NCBI GenBank assembly: GCA_947174915.1
Contig: CAMWKV010000002.1
Coordinates: forward strand, 1-46,538
Reading direction: 5' to 3'
Length of the DNA: 46,538 bases
Origin: an uncultured Porphyromonadaceae bacterium
Lineage (GTDB): Bacteria; Bacteroidota; Bacteroidia; Bacteroidales; Muribaculaceae
Shown here: positions 1 to 7,848 of the stretch, one piece after another
Position numbering within the stretch: position 1 is the stretch's first letter
Layout of the letters: each line of letters begins with the position of its first letter
The notes under the pieces: model-generated
What the model was told of the DNA's origin: nothing
The model's database searches: none
What the model saw: the letters and a program-made list of their open reading frames with translations, nothing else
Made by a program: the position numbers and the translations under genes

Positions 1-377
1 CTAATAGGCAGCTTTATAACTATCGTATCAATCAAGAAAGTATATCCCACCAAAAATTTGACTATAAGAAAAAGTCAAGTCATCAAGTGTGGAAATTTTT
101 CGCTGAGGATGCTAAACTTAAATGGCCTGAATATGCAGAACTCGCTGCGGCAAATTTTGCTGTAGCAGACTTTTGGCTATTATATTTTGCAGCAATAGAC
201 AACTATGCAGAAGATGATGATATTAAGATTTTCGCTGAAAATGTTAAGAATCATATCGGTATTATTCGCAAGAACAAGCTTCTGTCCTTGCCAAAGATTG
301 TGATTGCCACGATGCTTGCACGAAACTTCAAATTGGGAAGTATGATAATGAGAAAAATAAACCGAGTTAGAATATAA
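1..377 (+). CDS. Glycosyltransferase (probable GT2), C-terminal fragment
   Basis: The frame is open from base 3 to the stop at 375-377 with no stop codon, so this is the 3' end of a gene that begins upstream of the window. A GTG at 87 is an internal codon, not a real start. The visible part contains Tyr-Asn-Tyr-Arg followed by a Ser-Ile-Ser-His stretch, typical of the region after the catalytic core in family 2 glycosyltransferases of capsule loci. A basic, hydrophobic tail follows. The catalytic DXD region is outside the window, so the sugar and acceptor cannot be named. wecB starts 9 bases downstream, which implies one operon. Family assignment is moderately sure. Confidence 0.55.
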   Translation, partial: NRQLYNYRINQESISHQKFDYKKKSSHQVWKFFAEDAKLKWPEYAELAAANFAVADFWLLYFAAIDNYAEDDDIKIFAENVKNHIGIIRKNKLLSLPKIVIATMLARNFKLGSMIMRKINRVRI

Positions 378-386
378 TCACATTAT

Positions 387-1547
387 ATGAAAAAAGTAAT
401 GTTAGTATTTGGGACTCGGCCGGAAGCCATAAAAATGGCGCCGCTTGTTAAGGAGTTCCAACGTTATTCGGACAAATTCAAGACTATCGTATGTGTCACC
501 GGGCAACATCGTCAGATGCTTGATCAAGTCCTTGAATTATTCGAGATTCAGCCCGACTACGATTTAGATATAATGAAGCAGGGGCAGGATCTCTACGATG
601 TTACAGCACGGGTACTTACCGGCATGCGAGATGTCCTGGAAAATGCGAAGCCGGATATTGTACTTGTACATGGTGACACAACAACCTCAACAGCGGCGGC
701 ACTTGCAGCATTTTATAAGCAGATTCCGGTTGGACATGTTGAGGCGGGTCTGCGCACCCATAATATATATTCCCCGTGGCCTGAAGAGATGAATCGTCAG
801 ATCACCGGTAGAATCGCTGAATATAATTTTGCTCCTACTCCATTGAGTAAAGCCAACCTTTTGGCGGAAGGGGTCTCCGAAGATAAAATCATAGTAACCG
901 GAAACACTGTTATTGACGCTCTGTATTGGGTAGTTGATAAGATTAAGAATGACAACTCTCTGAACGAAGAGCTTGCAGCTACACTTGTAGATGCCGGCTA
1001 TGATACCAATCGTCTTGCGAATGGGAAGAAGCTTGTCTTGATTACAGGACATCGTCGGGAGAATTTTGGAGATGGGTTCATTTCAATGTGTAAGGCTATT
1101 AAGAAACTCACAGAGAAATATCCGGACGTAGATTTCGTATATCCGATGCACCTGAATCCCAATGTGCGTAAGCCGATTCATGATGTCTTTGGTGAAAATC
1201 TTGAAGGACTGGACAATATGTTCTTCATTGAGCCCTTAGGGTATTTGTCGTTCGTATATCTGATGGAAAAATCCACCATTGTACTAACTGATAGCGGCGG
1301 CATTCAAGAGGAGGCTCCCGGACTTGGTAAGCCTGTACTTGTGATGCGTGATACAACTGAACGCCCGGAGGCTTTGGAGGCCGGAACAGTTAAACTTGTT
1401 GGTACAGACTATAATAAAATAATAATGACTGTCTCCGACCTGCTTGATAATCCCGGACATTACAACAGCATGTCGAAAGCCGTCAATCCTTATGGAGATG
1501 GCCTTGCCTGTTCGCGCATGGTGAAATATTTAGCGGAAAGATTATGA
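387..1547 (+). CDS. wecB: UDP-N-acetylglucosamine 2-epimerase (non-hydrolysing)
   Basis: This 386-aa cytoplasmic enzyme interconverts UDP-GlcNAc and UDP-ManNAc, supplying ManNAc-type sugars for surface glycans. The length matches the WecB/MnaA family. Family landmarks are visible: the N-terminal FGTRPEAIKMAPL motif, GHVEAGLRT around residues 112-120, ITGHRREN near 219-226, and DSGGIQEEAPGLGKPVLVMR near 303-322, which forms the UDP and regulatory site. The ATG at 387 is the only sensible start because the conserved motif begins within the first ten residues. The stop overlaps the next start in an ATGA, so translation is probably coupled. Its position inside a glycosyltransferase operon supports a role in precursor supply. 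Confidence 0.95.
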   Translation: MKKVMLVFGTRPEAIKMAPLVKEFQRYSDKFKTIVCVTGQHRQMLDQVLELFEIQPDYDLDIMKQGQDLYDVTARVLTGMRDVLENAKPDIVLVHGDTTTSTAAALAAFYKQIPVGHVEAGLRTHNIYSPWPEEMNRQITGRIAEYNFAPTPLSKANLLAEGVSEDKIIVTGNTVIDALYWVVDKIKNDNSLNEELAATLVDAGYDTNRLANGKKLVLITGHRRENFGDGFISMCKAIKKLTEKYPDVDFVYPMHLNPNVRKPIHDVFGENLEGLDNMFFIEPLGYLSFVYLMEKSTIVLTDSGGIQEEAPGLGKPVLVMRDTTERPEALEAGTVKLVGTDYNKIIMTVSDLLDNPGHYNSMSKAVNPYGDGLACSRMVKYLAERL

Positions 1548-2281
1548 TACCAAAGATTGTTCATTATATTTGGTTCGGAGGAAATCCATATTCCGATAAA
1601 ATCCAAAAATGTATTGATTCATGGCATAAATATCTCCCCGAGTATGAGTTTATGTTATGGAATGAAGATACATTCAATATCGATGAAAGTTGTGACTACG
1701 TTCGGCAGGCCTATGCAAATAAAAAATGGGCTTTCGTGTCGGACTATGTCAGGGTGTGGGCTCTCAATAAGTATGGAGGAGTGTACCTTGATACTGATGT
1801 TGAGGTAAGGAAATCGCTTGATAATTTCCTCGGTCACAACATGGTACTTGGTACTGATGAACTTGGACATCTGACTGCATTTATGGCCTCAAGTCCCAAT
1901 CAACCTTTATGGCAGGATATTCTTGAGTTATATCATTCAATGCAGTTCGTTAATCCGGACGGATCCTTTAATATGACCGTAAATAACTCATATCTTGAGA
2001 ATCGGTTGGCCGAATATGGCTATAAAATCGCGAATGAGATGCAGCACCTCGATAAGGATATCGAAGTCTATCCGGACGATTGGTTTCATGCAGCCGATCA
2101 CATGAGTGGTATTCTGAATATCACTGATAACACGCATGCTATCCACTGGCATACGCTTACCTGGTGTGATACATCGACCCATGTTAATAGATTTATCCGC
2201 GTAAAGATCCTCGGTCGGATACTTGGCAAAAAGAGGGCTAACAAACTTTTCAATAAACTTCATGAACTCATAAGAAGATGA
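1544..2281 (+). CDS. GT32-type glycosyltransferase (capsular polysaccharide synthesis)
   Basis: This 245-aa enzyme probably transfers a hexose or related sugar onto the growing lipid-linked repeat unit at the inner face of the cytoplasmic membrane. The N-terminus IPKIVHYIWFGG and the metal-binding GGVYLDTDVE motif (D83-x-D85) are hallmarks of the GT32/Och1-like 'DXD sugar-binding' family. A His-rich stretch near the C-terminus (HAIHWHTLTW) also fits. The gene overlaps wecB by 4 bases and the following gene by 4 bases. The sugar donor cannot be read from the sequence. Confidence 0.85.
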   Translation: MIPKIVHYIWFGGNPYSDKIQKCIDSWHKYLPEYEFMLWNEDTFNIDESCDYVRQAYANKKWAFVSDYVRVWALNKYGGVYLDTDVEVRKSLDNFLGHNMVLGTDELGHLTAFMASSPNQPLWQDILELYHSMQFVNPDGSFNMTVNNSYLENRLAEYGYKIANEMQHLDKDIEVYPDDWFHAADHMSGILNITDNTHAIHWHTLTWCDTSTHVNRFIRVKILGRILGKKRANKLFNKLHELIRR

Positions 2282-3492
2282 GAGTAGTATTTGTCAATCT
2301 TCATTCATCATGGATGCTGCTGAAGAACTCCGCAGTCCTATTGTTTAAAAATTCTGCGGCACTTAAGCATAAGTATATTTTGGATAGTCTTTTGGCAAAT
2401 CCTGATATTGAGGTCGCCACAATTCTTAATGATAGAGCATTTTCAATTTATACCCATGGTGGAAAGGTTTTGCAGAAATTCCTGAATCTCTTTGCGCCTG
2501 TTGAGTATCGTTGGATTCTCAAAAAAAACGGTATCGATCGCAAGAAGATTACTCTTTTAAAGTCAGCCGATGAAATTCGGAAGAATGATATAGTCATTTA
2601 CTACAATCTTCTTACAGATAATTTCCGTGGAGCAGAATCTATTGATGCGTTTAAGGTTGTATCATTCCTTCATTTCCATGGTAGAGCTGATGACGCCCAA
2701 CGAATAAAAGATGCAGGTATTCAGGCAATCTTCAATGAAGTAGACTTGTCAAAAACATGCGACTTGTTTAAAAAGTATTATCCAATTGATTTGCCTTGGA
2801 CTATAATACCTTTCATTCCGGAAGATCGTTTCAGACCAATCATACCTTTTGCCCAGCGAAAGAATAAAGCCTTCTCAGTCGGAACTATTACCTACAAGAT
2901 TCATCAAGAGTTTATAGATGTATATGGCGATCCGTGTGATCAACCTATAAGAAAGGCTGTAAAAGACAACCCTGACTTCTTTAAAGATACTGCCGACTGT
3001 TATAGCAGTGACTATAATGAGGATGATGATGTTAAGGTAGTCTCTAAGGCGGACAATCGGATCGTAGCATTTTACAAAAAAGTCTATAACCGCCTTCACA
3101 ATGGGCGTCAAAAGAAATATTTTTCTTTTGATATGGTCCAGAAATTTAATGAGTACAAGATGCATGTAGTAGGAGAAGAGATTCTGGGTATTCCGGGAAT
3201 AGGATATGTCGAAGGAATGGCATGTGGCAGTGCTTATATTGGCTTGGACTCTCCCATGTATCGAGATCTGGGGCTTATTCCCGGAGTCCATTACATAGCA
3301 TATGATGGTACTAAAGAAGGGCTACGGTCTACAATAGAGTATTGGCAACGGCCGGAAAATCAAGCTGAGTTAGAAAAGATTGCCAATGCAGGTTATTGTT
3401 TCGTAAAGGAGAATTTTAATAAGGAAAAAGTCGTCTCTAATCTGTTGCATTCTTTACTGCAAGTTCAGCAAGAGCGTGGAGAGACCAATTGA
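2278..3492 (+). CDS. Divergent glycosyltransferase, GT-B-like
   Basis: This 404-aa protein has no family I can name with confidence. The C-terminal third carries an EGMACGSAYIG stretch around residues 315-325, which resembles the nucleotide-sugar-binding Rossmann half of GT-B enzymes. It is followed by the usual alternating helices to the end. The N-terminal half is basic and hydrophobic, and no transmembrane helix is evident. A long insertion (about residues 210-285) is rich in Asp, Asn and Lys. It is translationally coupled to the GT32 gene by an ATGA overlap and sits inside the capsule operon. Glycosyltransferase activity is an inference from the C-terminal motif and the context. Confidence 0.6.
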   Translation: MRVVFVNLHSSWMLLKNSAVLLFKNSAALKHKYILDSLLANPDIEVATILNDRAFSIYTHGGKVLQKFLNLFAPVEYRWILKKNGIDRKKITLLKSADEIRKNDIVIYYNLLTDNFRGAESIDAFKVVSFLHFHGRADDAQRIKDAGIQAIFNEVDLSKTCDLFKKYYPIDLPWTIIPFIPEDRFRPIIPFAQRKNKAFSVGTITYKIHQEFIDVYGDPCDQPIRKAVKDNPDFFKDTADCYSSDYNEDDDVKVVSKADNRIVAFYKKVYNRLHNGRQKKYFSFDMVQKFNEYKMHVVGEEILGIPGIGYVEGMACGSAYIGLDSPMYRDLGLIPGVHYIAYDGTKEGLRSTIEYWQRPENQAELEKIANAGYCFVKENFNKEKVVSNLLHSLLQVQQERGETN

Positions 3493-3549
3493 AATAGTTA
3501 TTCCGGCCAATTCTCGTTACATAGTTTATTATTATAATCCGCTACACAA

Positions 3550-4686
3550 ATGTTTGGAATCATCCCACCTTCATTTTATCATACCTTCTTCTTGTTATTG
3601 TTTGGTATATTAGTCTTTCTGGAGGTTAATAAACTTGTAGAGAATAGTAATGATCAGTTACTCTATGGCTCTAACGCTAAAAATGGATTCAACACGAGTC
3701 TATTATTATCTATATTCCTCATAATATTTTTTGGTACCAGAGACCCGAATTCTGAATATTTTGCGGATACTTTAGGTTATGCAGGCAGATATAATTCAAT
3801 AAAAGATTTTGGTGAGTCTTCTGTGTGGTATTCAATTATTAATTCTGCACATGGTGAGACAATTTGGCGTAAACTAATGCTATACTTAGCAACCTATAGA
3901 GTTGATGTATCAGTTTGGTTTACGGTCATCGCATGTCTGTATATATTACCAATCCTGATTTCTGTCAAAAGAATTTTTCCACGGCATATTTATCTTATGT
4001 GTATTTGTGCTTTCTTAAATTTTGGTTTTTATGGTGGTGCGGTCAATGGTATACGAAATGGTGCAGCGTTGTCAGTCGTCCTTTTAGCATTATCATTCGT
4101 AATCGCAGAAAAAAGAAAAATTATACCGGCACTTATATTATTTGCTATTGCAGCCGAGATACATACGTCATCCGTACTACCATCATTATGTATGTTATGT
4201 GCTGTATATCTGATTAGAAAACCCAAGTGGAGTATTCTCATATGGTTTTTGTCAATCTTTATTAGTCTGATATATGGTAACGTGATATCAATATTCTTTG
4301 CGGATTTAGGATTTGATGATCGATTGTCGTCGTATATTGATAATGCGGACATGGGGTATGTAAATGGCGTATTAACACATGTAGGCTTCCGCTGGGATTT
4401 TCTTGTCTTTAGTGCTGCACCAATCCTTTGGGGATGGTGGGTAATTAATAAAATAAGGGTACGGGATACCGCATACAATATAATATTCAATACCTATGTT
4501 TTAGCTAATAGTTTTTGGGTATTAGTTATTAGAGCCGCATTCTCAAATCGATTTGCAGCTCTGTCATGGTTCCTATATTTTTTAGTTTTATTCTATCCAC
4601 TGTTGAAGCATAATTTGTATCCTAAGCAAGGACGGACATTTGCTTTAATGCTCATAGGATTATATCTGGTTAATATTATTTTATAA
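3550..4686 (+). CDS. EpsG/Wzy-family polysaccharide polymerase
   Basis: This is a 378-aa, highly hydrophobic inner-membrane protein with about ten predicted membrane segments. It carries the EpsG-type signature: an FFGTRDPNS...D..GY..RY segment in the first periplasmic loop, a GGAVNGIRNGAALS helix (about 161-175) and an AAEIHTSSVLPSL helix (about 205-217). Proteins of this family polymerise repeat units carried on undecaprenyl diphosphate at the periplasmic face. The gene is the most AT-rich in the operon, as polymerase genes usually are. A 57-base gap precedes it, and the GT2 gene follows 1 base after its stop. No flippase is in the window, so it probably lies upstream or elsewhere. Confidence 0.85.
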   Translation: MFGIIPPSFYHTFFLLLFGILVFLEVNKLVENSNDQLLYGSNAKNGFNTSLLLSIFLIIFFGTRDPNSEYFADTLGYAGRYNSIKDFGESSVWYSIINSAHGETIWRKLMLYLATYRVDVSVWFTVIACLYILPILISVKRIFPRHIYLMCICAFLNFGFYGGAVNGIRNGAALSVVLLALSFVIAEKRKIIPALILFAIAAEIHTSSVLPSLCMLCAVYLIRKPKWSILIWFLSIFISLIYGNVISIFFADLGFDDRLSSYIDNADMGYVNGVLTHVGFRWDFLVFSAAPILWGWWVINKIRVRDTAYNIIFNTYVLANSFWVLVIRAAFSNRFAALSWFLYFLVLFYPLLKHNLYPKQGRTFALMLIGLYLVNIIL

Positions 4687-4687
4687 T

Positions 4688-5485
4688 ATGAATAAGCCTC
4701 GCATTTCAGTAATTATAGGCATATATAATTGTGCTAACACTTTATGTGAAGCTCTTGATTCGCTCGTTACACAAACTTATCAGGATTTTAAAGTAATAAT
4801 GTGTGAAGATGGATCAAGCGACAACACTATTCAGGTGGCGGAAAGTTATGTAAAACGATTCCCCGAGAAATTTGTACTCATAAGAAATGATAGTAATATG
4901 GGGCTCAATTATACCCTTAATCATTGCTTGGAGTATGTTGATACCGAGTTCGTAGCCAGAATGGATGGGGATGATATTTCTCTGCCCATTCGTTTTGAGA
5001 AAGAAATAGAATTTCTTGATGAGCATCCTGAGATTGCAATAGTCAGTACTCCGATGATTTATTTTGATAATGAGGGGGATTTTAAGATAGGTACCGGGGG
5101 CGACCGTTTCCCGTCCAAAGACGATTTTGTTAAAGGAACCCCATTCTGCCATGCTCCCTGCATGGTTAGGACCGAAGCATATAAAGCTGTCGGTGGTTAT
5201 AGCGTTGATCCTAAATTGCTCCGTGTAGAGGATTATCATCTTTGGTTCAAGATGTATGCCAAGGGGTATAGAGGATACATTCTTCCCGAGCCGCTATATA
5301 AGATGAGAGACGATAGAAATGCTGTAGCTCGTAGGAATTGGCGGAATAGGGTAAACGAATTTCATGTGCGAAGAATTGGTTATCGAATGCTGAATATACC
5401 TTTTATGAAACGTATCCATATGTTTCGACCATTGCTCATAGCACTTTTACCGACACCGTTGTATAACTATCTTCATAAGAGGTAA
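4688..5485 (+). CDS. Glycosyltransferase family 2
   Basis: This 265-aa GT-A enzyme has the standard N-terminal ISVIIGIYN strand, an EDGSSDNT nucleotide-binding loop (about 40-47) and a DGDD metal site (about 97-100). A VEDYHLWFKM segment (about 180-189) supplies the catalytic acid. A C-terminal amphipathic basic region ends in a hydrophobic stretch and probably contacts the membrane. It would add one sugar to the repeat unit from a nucleotide-activated donor. It starts 1 base after the polymerase stop and ends 1 base before the GT4 start, so it is clearly in the operon. Confidence 0.9.
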   Translation: MNKPRISVIIGIYNCANTLCEALDSLVTQTYQDFKVIMCEDGSSDNTIQVAESYVKRFPEKFVLIRNDSNMGLNYTLNHCLEYVDTEFVARMDGDDISLPIRFEKEIEFLDEHPEIAIVSTPMIYFDNEGDFKIGTGGDRFPSKDDFVKGTPFCHAPCMVRTEAYKAVGGYSVDPKLLRVEDYHLWFKMYAKGYRGYILPEPLYKMRDDRNAVARRNWRNRVNEFHVRRIGYRMLNIPFMKRIHMFRPLLIALLPTPLYNYLHKR

Positions 5486-5486
5486 T

Positions 5487-6641
5487 ATGAGCTCAGTTAA
5501 AATCATTCGCTCAGCCACTGTACCGGAATCTTTAAATACATTTTGTCGGGGACTGCTGAAGGAGTTACAAGAAGAGGATGGCTACGAGATTGTGGCGGTA
5601 AGTTCTCCGGATGTTGAACTTGAAGAACTTGCTCAAAGAGAGGGTGTAAGAACCGTAGCGGTAGCTATGGAGCGCCATATATCGCCGCTCAAGGATTTAA
5701 AGAGTCTATCGAGGCTGATCAGAGTCTTTCGTAAGGAAAAGCCTCAGATGGTTCATTCGATGACACCGAAGGCCGGGTTGTTATCTATGATGGCAGCCTG
5801 GTTTACGCGTGTGCCTGTCCGAGTGCATACATTTACCGGACTTGTATTCCCGACAGCGACCGGGCTAACACAGAAAATTTTGATGTTTACAGATCGTATA
5901 ACCTGTGCCTGTGCAACGCACATCGTTCCGGAGGGTGAGGGTGTAAAAAAAGATCTAATAAAATATAAGATCACCAAAAAGCCCTTGAAAGTGCTCGGTT
6001 ATGGTAATGTACGGGGCATCGACCTTGATCATTATAATCCGGAGCTTCCGGAAGTCAAAAATGCAGCCGCAAAAATCCGCAAAGATGACATCTGCACTTT
6101 CATCTTTGTTGGTCGTCTCGTGGGTGACAAGGGTATAAATGAACTCGTTGAAGCGTTCGTCCGACTTAATGAAGAGTTCCCGAGTACACGATTAGTTTTA
6201 GTGGGTCCTGAAGAGCGAACTTTGGATCCTTTGAAACCCGGAACACTTGCAAAAATTGCATCATGTGGAAGCATTGAAGCTGTTGGAAGTCAGAAGGACG
6301 TTCGCCCATGGTTGACAGCCGCGGATGTGTTCGTTTTTCCCAGTTACCGTGAGGGATTTCCGAATGTTGTTATTGAGGCAGGTGCGATGTGTTTACCATC
6401 TATTGTCACTGATATCAATGGCTCACGGGAAATTATTATCGAAGGCCGTAACGGCCTAATCATACCGCCTAAAGATGAGGAGCTTTTGTATCAGGCAATG
6501 AAGCGACTGCTCGTTAAGCCAGCGGAACGAACATCGATGGCTACCGAAGCCCGCCCTCTTGTCTCCTCGCGCTATGAGCAGGCATATGTGCGCCGTTGCC
6601 TTAAAGAATATTATAAAGAAATACTCAGCAATAAGAAATGA
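5487..6641 (+). CDS. Glycosyltransferase family 4
   Basis: This is a 384-aa GT-B retaining glycosyltransferase. The N-terminal half contains the KPQMVHSMTPKAGLLSMMAA segment seen in CapM/PglA-like enzymes. The C-terminal half has FVGRLVGDKGINELVEAF followed by the EX7E motif in the FPSYREGFPNVVIEAGA segment (about 287-303). Enzymes with this layout often act second, adding a sugar to the phosphosugar-lipid made by a PglC-type transferase. The adjacency to that transferase (overlap of 4 bases) fits this. Base composition begins to shift here from AT-rich to the genome-like level. Confidence 0.9.
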   Translation: MSSVKIIRSATVPESLNTFCRGLLKELQEEDGYEIVAVSSPDVELEELAQREGVRTVAVAMERHISPLKDLKSLSRLIRVFRKEKPQMVHSMTPKAGLLSMMAAWFTRVPVRVHTFTGLVFPTATGLTQKILMFTDRITCACATHIVPEGEGVKKDLIKYKITKKPLKVLGYGNVRGIDLDHYNPELPEVKNAAAKIRKDDICTFIFVGRLVGDKGINELVEAFVRLNEEFPSTRLVLVGPEERTLDPLKPGTLAKIASCGSIEAVGSQKDVRPWLTAADVFVFPSYREGFPNVVIEAGAMCLPSIVTDINGSREIIIEGRNGLIIPPKDEELLYQAMKRLLVKPAERTSMATEARPLVSSRYEQAYVRRCLKEYYKEILSNKK

Positions 6642-7252
6642 AACTATACCAGAGTTTCTTTAAACGAGCAATTGATATTCTTGCCTCCGGCGGTGCGTTG
6701 CTTGTCTTATCGGTTCCACTTGCAGCGGTCACAATTTGGCTTCATTACGCCAACAAAGGCGCCGGCGCATTCTTTTTTCAGGAACGTCCCGGAAAGGATG
6801 GAAAGATATTCAAGGTGGTGAAGTTCAAGACGATGACTGACGAACGTGATTCGGAAGGCAATCTGTTGCCTGATGCTGACCGTCTTACAAAGGTAGGTCG
6901 CATAGTCCGCTCGACTTCTATTGATGAGCTACCTCAGCTATGGAATGTTTTGAAAGGCGATATGTCACTTATCGGACCACGACCTCTACTTGTTCAGTAT
7001 CTTCCTCTATACTCAAAAGAGCAGGCGCGACGTCACGAAGTACGTCCCGGTATCACCGGTTGGGCGCAGTGTCACGGTCGCAATGCTATCAGTTGGCAGA
7101 AGAAATTTGAACTGGACGTGTGGTATGTCGATAACATATCTTTTCTTACAGATTGTAAAGTCATCGTTACCACTTTGAAAAAAGTGATACACCAGGAAGA
7201 TATCAACTCGGCCACTGCTGCTACAATGGAAGTATTTAATGGAAACAATTAA
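6638..7252 (+). CDS. Initiating phosphosugar transferase, PglC-like
   Basis: This 204-aa protein is the short, monotopic form of the bacterial sugar transferase family. It moves a phospho-sugar from a UDP-sugar to undecaprenyl phosphate and so starts repeat-unit assembly. Visible features are an N-terminal membrane hairpin with Pro27, FFFQERPGKDG (about 45-55), KVVKFKTM, the catalytic Asp96-Glu97 pair in STSIDELPQLWN, and the DMSLIGPRPLL and RPGITGWAQ motifs. It lacks the extra N-terminal helices of WbaP-type enzymes. The start overlaps the GT4 stop in ATGA, and the 3' end overlaps the acetyltransferase by 14 bases. With the next two genes the likely substrate is a UDP-diacetamido sugar; this is inferred from context. 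Confidence 0.92.
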   Translation: MKLYQSFFKRAIDILASGGALLVLSVPLAAVTIWLHYANKGAGAFFFQERPGKDGKIFKVVKFKTMTDERDSEGNLLPDADRLTKVGRIVRSTSIDELPQLWNVLKGDMSLIGPRPLLVQYLPLYSKEQARRHEVRPGITGWAQCHGRNAISWQKKFELDVWYVDNISFLTDCKVIVTTLKKVIHQEDINSATAATMEVFNGNN

Positions 7253-7832
7253 TCTCTTCGGCGCTAGCGGCCACGCCAAAGTCATCATAGACATCATCGA
7301 AGCTGCCGGCAATAGCGTAGGAGTGTTGTACGATGATGCCCCTTATTGCCGGGGACTCTGCGGAAGGCCGGTTCTTAAAGCGGCAGATACCACAGTGACC
7401 GGTCCAATGATAATATCGATTGGCTCCAATCGTGTACGAAAGATGATATCCGAGCGCTATCCTCTTCCATATGTAAATGCAATACACCCCACCGCAATTA
7501 TCAGCCGAACAGCACATATAGGAGCAGGAACAGTCGTCATGCACGGTGCCACCATTCAGTCCGACTCGAGTATAGGCCGTCATTGCATCATCAATACCGG
7601 CGCCTCAGTCGACCATGAATGTCGTATAGGAGACTATGTTCACATTTCACCCCATGCCACGCTCTGTGGTAATGTTCATGTTGGCGAAGGTTCATGGATC
7701 GGAGCCGGTGCAACGGTAGTACCGGGAATAAAAATAGGCCGCTGGTGTACGATCGGAGCCGGAGCAGTCGTTATCCGAGATATTCCCGATGGAGCAACGG
7801 CTTACGGAAACCCTGCAAAAATTAAACAATAA
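7239..7832 (+). CDS. Sugar O/N-acetyltransferase, PglD/NeuD family
   Basis: This 197-aa protein has an N-terminal Rossmann-like PglD_N domain (INLFGASGHAKVIIDII, residues 4-20) and then a left-handed beta-helix of hexapeptide repeats (about 85-190). The helix carries the NTGASVDHECRIGDYVHISP segment, whose His matches the catalytic base of PglD. The expected reaction is acetyl-CoA-dependent acetylation of a UDP-4-amino sugar, the last step to UDP-N,N'-diacetylbacillosamine or a related diacetamido sugar. The start lies 14 bases inside the transferase gene. The aminotransferase that would make its substrate follows 16 bases after the stop. Confidence 0.9.
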   Translation: METINLFGASGHAKVIIDIIEAAGNSVGVLYDDAPYCRGLCGRPVLKAADTTVTGPMIISIGSNRVRKMISERYPLPYVNAIHPTAIISRTAHIGAGTVVMHGATIQSDSSIGRHCIINTGASVDHECRIGDYVHISPHATLCGNVHVGEGSWIGAGATVVPGIKIGRWCTIGAGAVVIRDIPDGATAYGNPAKIKQ

Positions 7833-7848
7833 ATTTTCTTAGAAAACA

